A stretch of DNA of 7,630 nucleotides from Vicinamibacteria bacterium (GTDB taxonomy: Bacteria > Acidobacteriota > Vicinamibacteria > Vicinamibacterales > UBA2999): positions 1-7,630 of the forward strand of contig JAICQE010000189.1 of assembly GCA_025938035.1 (NCBI GenBank), written 5' to 3'. Numbering within the stretch: the stretch's first letter is position 1; the number at the start of each line of letters is the position of its first letter. The notes under the pieces are model-generated. The model was not told the DNA's origin and searched no databases. It saw only the letters and a program-made list of their open reading frames with translations. The translations under genes were made by a program, and so were the position numbers. Of this stretch, positions 1 to 5,957 are shown one piece after another.

Positions 1-135
1 CGAACGACCCGAACGACCCGAACGGCCCGAACGACCCGAACGACCCGAACGACCCGAACGACCCGAACGGCCCGAACGGCCCGAACGATCCGAACGATCC
101 GAACGATCCGAACGATCCGAACGATCCGAACGATC
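1..135. repeat. 9-bp tandem repeat array, 15 units, core CGAACGA
   Basis: Fifteen uninterrupted 9-bp units fill the window from its first base, so the array probably continues upstream. Three unit types occur: CGAACGACC (units 1, 2, 4-7), CGAACGGCC (units 3, 8, 9) and CGAACGATC (units 10-15). The last six units are identical, which suggests recent local expansion by slippage or unequal crossing-over. The array ends 14 bp before the cytochrome c start codon, so it forms the upstream region of that gene. A related array with the same core in the opposite orientation lies at 6334-6411. There are no unique spacers, so this is not a CRISPR array. Its function is unknown. Confidence 0.97.
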
Positions 136-141
136 TACAAT
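136..141 (+). promoter_or_regulatory. Possible -10 element (TACAAT) for the cytochrome c gene
   Basis: TACAAT directly follows the 9-bp array and differs from TATAAT at one position. Its last base is 8 bp before the ATG at 150, so transcription from it would start at or just before the start codon and give a nearly leaderless mRNA. This fits the absence of any Shine-Dalgarno-like sequence upstream of 150. No TTGACA-like -35 is visible, because that position falls inside the repeat array. This is a tentative reading from one hexamer. Confidence 0.3.
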
Positions 142-149
142 CTCCGTCC

Positions 150-1124
150 ATGTCCAGAACGTTTGCTCTCGTTGTCAGCCTCGTTGCGGTGCTGTCGAGC
201 GCGGTTCTCTCGCAGCAGCCGCCAGCCGCCACCCCCACTGCGCTGCCGTCGCCCGTGCCGCGCGAGCCGTCGTGGGCGTTCCAGGTGCAGGCCGGTTCGC
301 TGCCGGCGGAGCCGGCGACGCCGCACACCGTGCCTGGCAGCAAGCGGCAGTACACGCCGGCGCAAATCGACGATCTGCGCAACCCTCCGGACTGGTTCCC
401 CGAGGACCATCCGACGCCGGCGGCGCGCGTCGTCAAGGGCGAGGGGAATCTGATGGCGTGCGGGTCGTGCCATCTGATGAATGGCGAGGGCCATCCCGAG
501 TCCGCGACGGTGTCGGGGTTCACTGTCGAGTACTTCGTGCAGCAGATGAACGACTTCCGGAGCGGCGCGCGCAAGGATTTCGCCAATCGCATGGATCTGA
601 TTGCCAAGGCGATGACCGACCAGGAGATCCGCGACGTGGCGCAATACTTCGCGTCGCTGAAGCCGCGAAAGTTCACCACGGTGCGCGAGGCGGCGACGGT
701 ACCGACGACGTTCGTCGGTCAGGGCCGGATGCGGTTTGTCGATCCCAAGGGCGGAATGGAGCCGATCGGCAAGCGCATCATCACGCTGCCCGAGGATGCG
801 GAACGTGCGCGGCGCCGCGATCCGAACTCAGGGTTTATCGCGTATGTCCCGCCGGGCAGCATTGCGCGCGGAGCGGCGCTTGCCAAAGGCGGGACGAAGA
901 CGACGAACTGTACGATCTGCCATGGTGAAGGGCTGCGCGGGCTCGGCAACATCCCGCGCATTGCCGGCCTGCACCCGATCTACGTCGCGCGCCAGCTCAT
1001 TCACTTCAAGGAAGGGACGCGCAACGGCGTCGACGCCGCGCTGATGAAGAAGACAACGGCCGGTCTCACGGACGACGACATCATCGACTTGTCCGCCTAC
1101 GTGGGCTCGCTGGCGAGGCCGTAA
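150..1124 (+). CDS. Secreted diheme cytochrome c (c4/c553-like)
   Basis: The 324-residue protein is predicted to be a periplasmic electron carrier. Residues 1-21 form a signal peptide (hydrophobic stretch FALVVSLVAVLSSAVL), followed by a Pro/Ala-rich linker. Two heme-attachment motifs are present: CGSCH at 104-108 and CTICH at 254-258. Each is followed by a matching pattern: an aromatic-Val-x-Gln segment (YFVQQMNDFRSGAR; YVARQLIHFKEGTR), a candidate axial Met (M148; M299), and nine residues later a [T]DxxI...[A/S]xY helix (DQEIRDVAQYF; DDDIIDLSAYV). This shows an internal duplication of two class I cytochrome c domains, as in cytochrome c4. An insert of roughly 60 residues (about 175-235) separates the domains. 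The start is the first ATG ahead of the signal peptide, and no Shine-Dalgarno sequence is visible. It converges on the LVIVD gene. The partner oxidase or dehydrogenase is not in the window. Confidence 0.93.
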   Translation: MSRTFALVVSLVAVLSSAVLSQQPPAATPTALPSPVPREPSWAFQVQAGSLPAEPATPHTVPGSKRQYTPAQIDDLRNPPDWFPEDHPTPAARVVKGEGNLMACGSCHLMNGEGHPESATVSGFTVEYFVQQMNDFRSGARKDFANRMDLIAKAMTDQEIRDVAQYFASLKPRKFTTVREAATVPTTFVGQGRMRFVDPKGGMEPIGKRIITLPEDAERARRRDPNSGFIAYVPPGSIARGAALAKGGTKTTNCTICHGEGLRGLGNIPRIAGLHPIYVARQLIHFKEGTRNGVDAALMKKTTAGLTDDDIIDLSAYVGSLARP

Positions 1125-1141
1125 GCGGGGATCGTTGATCG

Positions 1142-1175
1142 GGGATCGGGGATCGGGTCCCTGATCCCCGGTCCC
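1142..1175. terminator. GC-rich palindrome between convergent genes, possible bidirectional terminator
   Basis: The two genes converge with only 61 bp between their stop codons. Bases 1142-1156 pair with 1161-1175 to give a stem of about 15 bp, including a few G-T pairs, with a four-base loop (1157-1160). The left arm is built from direct copies of GGGGATC(GG), and GATC recurs five times between 1129 and 1166. Neither side has a T-rich tract, so it would be an atypical intrinsic terminator. Its position between two stop codons is the main support for that role. Confidence 0.55.
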
Positions 1176-1185
1176 TCAGCCCTGT

Positions 1186-2568
1186 TCATCCCTGGTACTC
1201 CAGAACGTTCAATCCGGCATTCCAATCCGTCACGTACATCAGCCCTTCGGTTGATACGAAGACGTCGGCCGACTTTGCGGCGAGCGCGACGTTCGGACGC
1301 GGATCGATGAGCCGTGCCGGCGTGGGCGGCACCCAGTACGCGATCTCCTTCGGCGCGAACGCATCGCGGATGTCGAACACGCGCACGCCGGCGTTGTTGT
1401 AGGTCGCAAAGATCGTATCGTCGCTCTGCATGCTTCCCGGCCGGTTCTCGTGGAGGTTGTGCGGCCCGAACGTACCGCTGGCGCAGTAGTCGCGATCGCG
1501 CGGGGTCGGCAGCGTGGCGATCGTCACCGGTTTCTCCGGCACGCGCATGTCCACCATCCAGGTGTAGAACGTCCCCTTCGCGCATTTCTCGGCGTTTGCC
1601 TCGTCCGCGACAACCAGGAGATTCCGGCGGGGCAGCGGGAGCGCCGTGTGCGTCCCACCAGGAAACGGCGGCGACCAGTTGACGTGCGACAGCAGACGCG
1701 GCTTCGCCGGATCGCTCAGGTCGTGCACCGTCAGTCCACCATCGCGCCAGGCACCAAATCCGAGCGTGTAGTGTCCGCCTCGAGGCGGACCCTGAGGCCA
1801 TTCCGCCGTCAGCATGTGGTGCAGGGCGACGCGGCGCCCTGCGCCCTGCGTGGACGCCTCTCCGCCGCCGCGATTCATCCCGGGCAGCCACCACCGCGCC
1901 ACGATTTCCGGTTTCGTGACCGTGTTCAGGTCGACGACGCAGAGGATGTGATCGGTAAAGCCGTCGAAGTGCGCCGAGACGTAGGCGTAGCGGCCGCCGG
2001 GCCACCACAGGCGATTGACGCCGAGGCCCGGCATTTCGAGAAACGCGATCTCCCGCATCTCCGACGGGCGGGAGATGTCGTGAATGCTCAGGCCCGAGCG
2101 GAACTTCTTGCGGTTGGTGATGCTGTCTGCGAGCGAATTTTCGAAATAGCCGCGGAGGTTGTCGTAGGACTGCATCGCGACGATGTTGGCGCCGTTGGCG
2201 AGCAGCAGGTGATCGCCCGACGTCTGGAGGTGATGGGTCCGCGTCTGATCGCCGCCGGTGAAGAAGCCGACCGGCCGCACGCGGCGCGGATCGGTCGCGT
2301 CGAGGATCGTCACGCCGTTGCTGAACATGTGGCCGACATACAGATGCCTGCGGTTGAGCATCACCTGGACGCTGTCCGGCCGCCCGGCCATGTCGCTGTA
2401 CGACAGGTGTCGGATGCGACGCCCGATTCCGGCTGCGGGAACGGGGCGTTCCTGACGTCCGGCCGTAGTCTGGAAGGCGCTACCCCATCCAGGCCGCGGG
2501 GAAGCGAAGAGGCCCGCCGCGAGGCCGGGGAGGCCGAGCATCGCCGTGAGATGTTCGCGTCGTGTCAC
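1186..2568 (-). CDS. Exported LVIVD-repeat beta-propeller protein
   Basis: With the GTG start at 2568 the product is 460 residues. That start is preceded five bases upstream by GGGGAG (complement of 2574-2579) and puts a twin-arginine-like signal at the extreme N-terminus (MTRREHLTAML, then a Gly/Ala/Leu-rich stretch). The alternative ATG at 2595 would only add nine residues encoded by the spacer repeat. The mature part consists of blades typical of LVIVD proteins, with strands such as YVGHMFSNGVTILDATDP (77-94), GLTVHDLSDPAKPRLL and VRVFDIRDAFAPKEIAYWVPP. Clustered histidines recur: HH at 112-113, HH at 250-251, H307 in GTHTALP, and H370/H373 in GPHNLHENRPG. The family is often annotated only by its repeats, and the reaction, if any, is unknown. 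A metal-dependent role like that of selenium-binding-protein-type propellers is speculation. The gene diverges from gene A. Confidence 0.85.
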   Translation of the reverse strand: MTRREHLTAMLGLPGLAAGLFASPRPGWGSAFQTTAGRQERPVPAAGIGRRIRHLSYSDMAGRPDSVQVMLNRRHLYVGHMFSNGVTILDATDPRRVRPVGFFTGGDQTRTHHLQTSGDHLLLANGANIVAMQSYDNLRGYFENSLADSITNRKKFRSGLSIHDISRPSEMREIAFLEMPGLGVNRLWWPGGRYAYVSAHFDGFTDHILCVVDLNTVTKPEIVARWWLPGMNRGGGEASTQGAGRRVALHHMLTAEWPQGPPRGGHYTLGFGAWRDGGLTVHDLSDPAKPRLLSHVNWSPPFPGGTHTALPLPRRNLLVVADEANAEKCAKGTFYTWMVDMRVPEKPVTIATLPTPRDRDYCASGTFGPHNLHENRPGSMQSDDTIFATYNNAGVRVFDIRDAFAPKEIAYWVPPTPARLIDPRPNVALAAKSADVFVSTEGLMYVTDWNAGLNVLEYQG

Positions 2569-2573
2569 AGGAA

Positions 2574-2579
2574 CTCCCC
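2574..2579 (-). promoter_or_regulatory. Ribosome-binding site fixing the GTG start of the LVIVD gene
   Basis: On the minus strand this reads GGGGAG, five bases before the GTG at 2568. It decides between that GTG and the in-frame ATG at 2595, which lies within the heptamer repeat and lacks a comparable site. The motif directly abuts the repeat, and its last base pair (2579) is also the first base of the repeat. Confidence 0.7.
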
Positions 2580-2613
2580 AAATCCCAAATGCCAAACCCC
2601 AAATCCCAGAATC
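2579..2613. repeat. Heptamer repeat in the divergent promoter region (CAAATCC type)
   Basis: Four 7-bp units run without gaps: CAAATCC, CAAATGC, CAAACCC and CAAATCC (2579-2606), followed by a degenerate fifth, CAGAATC. They occupy much of the spacer between the LVIVD gene and gene A, which are transcribed away from each other, so both 5' regions include or flank the array. On the complementary strand the units read GGATTTG. The spacer also holds TAAAAT at 2621-2626, a possible -10 for gene A, but no matching -35 is seen. Confidence 0.85.
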
Positions 2614-2635
2614 GATTCATTAAAATACGCGGGTC

Positions 2636-2641
2636 GGAAGG
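2636..2641 (+). promoter_or_regulatory. Ribosome-binding site fixing the start of gene A
   Basis: GGAAGG lies seven bases before the ATG at 2649. The open frame extends upstream to an ATG at 2562, but that extension would place 29 repeat-encoded residues in front of a normal signal peptide and would overlap the start of the LVIVD gene. Confidence 0.7.
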
Positions 2642-2648
2642 TGTGCGC

Positions 2649-3659
2649 ATGAGAAAAGTCATCCCTGCCGCGCTGGCTCTGATCGCCTCTCTGGCCGGTC
2701 CACTCGGCGCTCAGCAGCAGCCGAGTGCTCCGGCGCCTGCAGGTCAGGAGGCCGGCGGACGAGGCCGTGGCGGCCGCGGCGCGCAGCCCGGGCTCGAGCC
2801 GCGAATCGTCTCGTTCGAAGCCAGGCCGGCAACGGTGCGCGCCGGCGAGCAGGTGGTGCTGGTCTGGAGCACCGAGAATCCCGCCGGGGGCGTCTCGATT
2901 GACCAGGAGATCGGCGCCGTGAACGCGCGCGGCAGCCGCACCGTCACGCCGAAGACAACGACCACGTATACGTTGACGATGCGAGGCGGATCGTCGCGTT
3001 CGGTCACGATTACCGTGGAACCCGCCGCCGCCGGCGCGAAGGTTTCTGGAGAGACGGCTCGTCCCGATTTCACAGGCGTTTACGGGAGCGCCGGCCTCCC
3101 GGCCGGCACGACGCCGCCACCGATCAAGCCCGGCGCCGAGAAATACCGCATCGTCCGCGGCCCGGACGACATTCGCGGCCGGACCACGCTGACCACGGGA
3201 AACGACTGCAAGCCGCTCGGCATCCCGCAGACCTACATCACCCCGTATCCGTTCCAGATCGTACAGACGCCAAGACTGGTCGTGATCATCTACGAGTATC
3301 CGAACGCGATTCGGTGGATTCCGGTGGACGGCCGGAAACACCAGGTTGATCCGGATCCGACCTTCATGGGGAGCTCCATCGGGCGATTCGAGGGAGACAC
3401 GTTCATCGTGGATGCGATCGGTTTCAACGACAAGACGGAGGTGCACGGTTTCATGCACACCGACGCGCTGCACGTCGTCGAACGGTTCAAGCTGCTTCCG
3501 GACGGCAACCTGCAATACGACGTGACGGTCGAGGATCCGAATGTGTGGCAGACCCCGTGGACGATCCCGCCGCGCACGTTTCAGCGCCGTCCCGAGGAAA
3601 ACGTGGCGGAGTTCGTCTGCGAAAGCACCGTGGAATACCGACGGCTGTACAAGAAATAG
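2649..3659 (+). CDS. Secreted Ig-like/'PDFTGVYG' family protein A (unknown function)
   Basis: This is a 336-residue exported protein. Residues 1-21 are a signal peptide ending in GAQ. A Gln/Pro/Ala- and Gly/Arg-rich linker follows (GGRGRGGRG, 36-44). Residues about 51-124 form a bacterial Ig-like domain of the kind written 'FxAxPxTVxxGExVxLxWSTxN...VTPxTTTTYTLT'. After the motif RPDFTGVYG (138-146) comes the C-terminal domain: KPGAEKYR, DCKPLGIP (C187), FQIVQ, VVIIYEYP, HQVDPDP (231-237), GRFEGDTFIVDAIGFNDKTE, HTDALHVVER (270-279) and EFVCES (C324). C187 and C324 are both kept in paralog B and could form a disulfide. I associate the C-terminal domain with the 'DGKPDLSGVW'-type secreted hypothetical proteins abundant in Acidobacteriota. 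No catalytic role is known to me. The next gene starts immediately after its stop, so the two are probably cotranscribed. Confidence 0.88.
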   Translation: MRKVIPAALALIASLAGPLGAQQQPSAPAPAGQEAGGRGRGGRGAQPGLEPRIVSFEARPATVRAGEQVVLVWSTENPAGGVSIDQEIGAVNARGSRTVTPKTTTTYTLTMRGGSSRSVTITVEPAAAGAKVSGETARPDFTGVYGSAGLPAGTTPPPIKPGAEKYRIVRGPDDIRGRTTLTTGNDCKPLGIPQTYITPYPFQIVQTPRLVVIIYEYPNAIRWIPVDGRKHQVDPDPTFMGSSIGRFEGDTFIVDAIGFNDKTEVHGFMHTDALHVVERFKLLPDGNLQYDVTVEDPNVWQTPWTIPPRTFQRRPEENVAEFVCESTVEYRRLYKK

Positions 3660-3665
3660 GTGGCC

Positions 3666-4835
3666 ATGAGCGGCACGACACTGACGGCAGCGGTCGATTT
3701 ACCAGCGCGAGCGGCAGCCGTCGCGGCAATCGCCGACACGCATGCGGACGAAGGAGACAGGCGCGGACAACTCTCGCAACCCGTTGTCGACGCCCTCCAC
3801 CGCGAGCGGATCCTCGCGATGTGGGTGCCACACGCGCTTGGCGGCAGCGAGCTCGACGTGATCTCGTCGGTGCGGGTGATCGAAAACCTTTCCTACGGTG
3901 ATCCGTCCACGGGCTGGGTGGCGATGGCTGCATCGCTCGCCATCGGTACGGGCGCTGCGTACTTGAAGGACGAAGCCGTTGACGAGCTGTTCGGTGGCGG
4001 CCGGTTCCCGGTCATCGCCGGACAGGGCACGAAGCCTGGCACCGCGGTCCCGCATGACGGCGGCTTTCGTCTGAGCGGATCCTGGAGCTTCGCGTCGGGA
4101 ATCAGGCACTCCACGCACATTCACACGCTTGGCATCATCGACGGGACCGGCGAGCCGCGCATCTTCGTGCTGCCGGTCGAGCAGGCGACTCTGATCGACA
4201 ACTGGGACGTGCTCGGGTTGCGCGGCACCGGCAGCATCGACTATCGCATCGACGACGTCTTCGTGCGCGATGCCTACACGCACTTCGCGGTCACCGAGGA
4301 GCCGAGGCGCGGCGGCGGTTTGTATCGGCTCGGCATCATCGGCTTCGCGATCATCTGCCATTCGGGCTGGGCCTGCGGCATCGGCCGCCGGCTCCTCGAC
4401 GAACTGATGAACAAGGTCAAGGCCGGGATCGGCCGCTCCGGGACGCAGGCGGCGAGCGAGTCATTCCACGAACAGTACGCCAAAGCGGAAGCGACCTATC
4501 GCTCGGCGCGGGCTCTTGTCTTCGAGGCATGGGCCGACGTCAAGGACACGCTCGAGCGAGGTGAGCCGCTCACCGTCCGTCAGCAGACGCTGATTCGGCT
4601 GGCGATGGCCAACATCACATGGGCGTGCCACGACGTCTCCGAGTTCGTGTACAAGTCCGCCGGAACGCTGGCGCTGCGGTCCGGGACGATCCAGCGGCTC
4701 TTTCGCGATATGCACGCAGGCACGCAGCACATCACGTCGGCGCCGCCGGTGTTCCGCGCCGCAGGCCGCGAGCTGGCCGGCCTCGCGGAGGGCAAGACGT
4801 GGGTGTTTCTCGATCTGGTGGACCCGATCAAGTAA
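3666..4835 (+). CDS. Acyl-CoA dehydrogenase-fold flavoprotein, probable group D flavin monooxygenase
   Basis: The product has 389 residues, a normal length for the acyl-CoA dehydrogenase superfamily, and no signal peptide. The order of segments matches the HsaA/HpaB/DszC-type oxygenases more than true dehydrogenases. These are LHRERILAMWVPHALGGSELD near the N-terminus, ENLSYGDPSTGWVAM (about 73-87), the flavin-sheet segment GSWSFASGIRHSTH (138-151), DNWDVLGLRGTGSIDYRIDDVFV (about 178-200), and a C-terminal FRDMHAGTQHITSAPP helix (346-361). Known members use reduced flavin from a separate reductase to hydroxylate aromatic or related substrates. No reductase gene is in the window. The ATG at 3666 has AGG (3658-3660) five bases upstream. 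An alternative GTG at 3660, directly after the stop of gene A, adds two residues. The gene is tightly linked to A upstream and to a hydrolase downstream. A plain acyl-CoA dehydrogenase cannot be excluded. Confidence 0.87.
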   Translation: MSGTTLTAAVDLPARAAAVAAIADTHADEGDRRGQLSQPVVDALHRERILAMWVPHALGGSELDVISSVRVIENLSYGDPSTGWVAMAASLAIGTGAAYLKDEAVDELFGGGRFPVIAGQGTKPGTAVPHDGGFRLSGSWSFASGIRHSTHIHTLGIIDGTGEPRIFVLPVEQATLIDNWDVLGLRGTGSIDYRIDDVFVRDAYTHFAVTEEPRRGGGLYRLGIIGFAIICHSGWACGIGRRLLDELMNKVKAGIGRSGTQAASESFHEQYAKAEATYRSARALVFEAWADVKDTLERGEPLTVRQQTLIRLAMANITWACHDVSEFVYKSAGTLALRSGTIQRLFRDMHAGTQHITSAPPVFRAAGRELAGLAEGKTWVFLDLVDPIK

Positions 4836-4876
4836 CAACTGACAACTGACAACTGAAGACTGAAGACTGATGACTC
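4836..4876. repeat. Heptamer repeat spanning the start codon of the hydrolase gene
   Basis: Units of seven bases follow the monooxygenase stop codon without a gap: CAACTGA, CAACTGA, CAACTGA, AGACTGA, AGACTGA and then TGACTCA (4836-4876 with slight degeneracy). All units share ACTGA. The final ACTGATGACT contains the ATG at 4870 and codon 2 of the hydrolase gene. The repeat is therefore both the whole intergenic spacer and the translation start region. Confidence 0.88.
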
Positions 4877-5844
4877 AGATGTTGATCGACTCCGCAAGCG
4901 GTGCGTTTCTCGAGGCGATGCGCGCCGGCGGTGGGAAGCCGCTGTACGAGCTGCCGGTTGACGAGGTGCGCGCGAATATTCGCGGCGCATCACAGCAGCT
5001 GGCAGTCCCGCCGGCGGCGGTCGACCGCGTGGAGGATCGCCGCATTGCCGTTCCGGGCGGCGACATCGGCCTGCGGATTTACACGCCGCGCCGCCTCGAT
5101 GCCGCCAGCACGCTTCCGATCGTGCTGCATTTCCATGGCGGCGGTTGGGTCGCCGGAGATCTGGATACTCATGACGCGATCGCGCGGTTCTATTCCGCAA
5201 ATGCCGACGCGATCGTGGTTTCGGTGGACTACCGGCAGCCTCCCGAACACAAGTCTCCGGCGGCTGCAGAGGATGCGTACGCGGCGCTCGAATGGGCGGC
5301 GGCGCACGCGTCTGACATCAGCGGCGACCGGGACCGGCTGGCGGTGGTTGGTGACAGTGCCGGCGGCAATCTTGCCACGGTCGTGTGCCAGCTCGCGAAG
5401 GAGCGCGGCGGTCCAGCGATTTCCTATCAGGCGCTGATCTATCCGGCCGTCGATCTGCGCGATCCGGTCGATGATCCCAAGTATCCATCGCGCAGCCAAT
5501 TCGGGCAGGGCGATTACTTCATCTCGATGCGCGACATGGCGTGGTTCCGCGGGCACTATCTCGGCGACGTCGCGCGCGAGCCGCATGACCCGCGGGTGTC
5601 GCCGATTGCCGCCGCGGACCTGCGTGGGTTACCGCCGGCACTGGTCGTGACGGCGGGATGCGACGTGTTCCGTGATGAAGGACGGGCGTACGCGGACCGT
5701 CTGGCCGCCGACGGTGTTCCCGTCGAGTACCGCTGCTTCGACGGAGCGATTCACGCGTTCATGTCGTTTGCGGGCGTGATTCCGATGGGGGTCGAAGCGT
5801 TGTCTTTTGTCGCGTCGCGGCTGAAACAGGCGCTGACGCAGTAA
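4870..5844 (+). CDS. Alpha/beta hydrolase, HSL family (family IV esterase/lipase)
   Basis: This is a 324-residue, probably cytosolic carboxylesterase. The oxyanion-hole motif HGGGW is at 89-93 (in LHFHGGGWVAGD). The nucleophile elbow GDSAGGN is at 161-167, with Ser163. The acid Asp265 is in CDVFRDEG, and the base His295 is in DGAIHAFMSF, so the catalytic triad and the HSL signature are complete. YRQPPEHKSPAAAEDAYAALEW (121-142) matches the conserved 'YRLAPEHxFPAAxEDAYAALxW' block, with QP replacing the usual LA. The family hydrolyses short- to medium-chain esters. The specific substrate cannot be read. The start is uncertain: the ATG at 4870 lies in the heptamer repeat and has only weak GAAG-type upstream sequence, while an in-frame ATG at 4879 is equally poor. 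Translation may depend on coupling to the monooxygenase gene 34 bp upstream. Confidence 0.94.
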   Translation: MTQMLIDSASGAFLEAMRAGGGKPLYELPVDEVRANIRGASQQLAVPPAAVDRVEDRRIAVPGGDIGLRIYTPRRLDAASTLPIVLHFHGGGWVAGDLDTHDAIARFYSANADAIVVSVDYRQPPEHKSPAAAEDAYAALEWAAAHASDISGDRDRLAVVGDSAGGNLATVVCQLAKERGGPAISYQALIYPAVDLRDPVDDPKYPSRSQFGQGDYFISMRDMAWFRGHYLGDVAREPHDPRVSPIAAADLRGLPPALVVTAGCDVFRDEGRAYADRLAADGVPVEYRCFDGAIHAFMSFAGVIPMGVEALSFVASRLKQALTQ

Positions 5845-5929
5845 TGCAGAATGCAGGATTCGGAATTCAGGCTAAAACGCGGGCTACGCCAGCGCTTCAG
5901 TTTGCATTTTGCATTCTGAATTCTGCATT
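5843..5929. repeat. Imperfect inverted repeat of heptamers (AATGCAG type)
   Basis: The left side reads AATGCAG, AATGCAG, GATTCGG, AATTCAG (5843-5870). The right side reads as 7-bp steps of TTTGCAT, TTTGCAT, TCTGAAT, TCTGCAT (5901-5928). The arms are complementary in more than one register: AATGCAGAAT (5843-5852) pairs with ATTCTGCATT (5920-5929), and GAATTCAG (5863-5870) pairs with CTGAATTC (5916-5923). The interior (5871-5900) is GC-rich and non-repetitive. It fills the spacer between the hydrolase stop, which it overlaps by two bases, and the DUF6152 ribosome-binding site. Transcribed as RNA it could fold into a hairpin between the two genes. Confidence 0.85.
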
Positions 5930-5944
5930 GGATAGTCTCATTGC

Positions 5945-5954
5945 GAGGAGAGGA
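5945..5954 (+). promoter_or_regulatory. Ribosome-binding site fixing the start of the DUF6152 gene
   Basis: GAGGAGAGGA ends three bases before the ATG at 5958, and its first core (GAGGAG) is seven bases away. It supports 5958 over the in-frame ATG at 5844, which overlaps the hydrolase stop codon and would add 38 residues encoded mostly by the inverted heptamer repeat. Confidence 0.75.
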
Positions 5955-5957
5955 TCG

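Noticed and set aside
1..135. CRISPR-like array
   Set aside because: The units are 9 bp and contiguous with no unique spacers, and no cas genes are present. The same applies to 6334-6411.
2562..2648. N-terminal extension of gene A
   Set aside because: The 29 added residues are spacer-repeat translation ahead of a normal signal peptide, and the ATG at 2649 has a good ribosome-binding site.
1450..2652. Long plus-strand open frame opposite the LVIVD gene
   Set aside because: It has an Arg-rich composition without domain motifs and runs through the heptamer repeat. The minus strand encodes a coherent propeller.
2565..3515. Long minus-strand open frame opposite gene A
   Set aside because: It lacks recognisable motifs or a signal peptide and is an expected shadow in GC-rich DNA. 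Gene A explains the region.
4833..4876. Intrinsic terminator between the monooxygenase and hydrolase genes
   Set aside because: The repeat is direct, not inverted. No stem or T-tract is visible, and the genes look cotranscribed.
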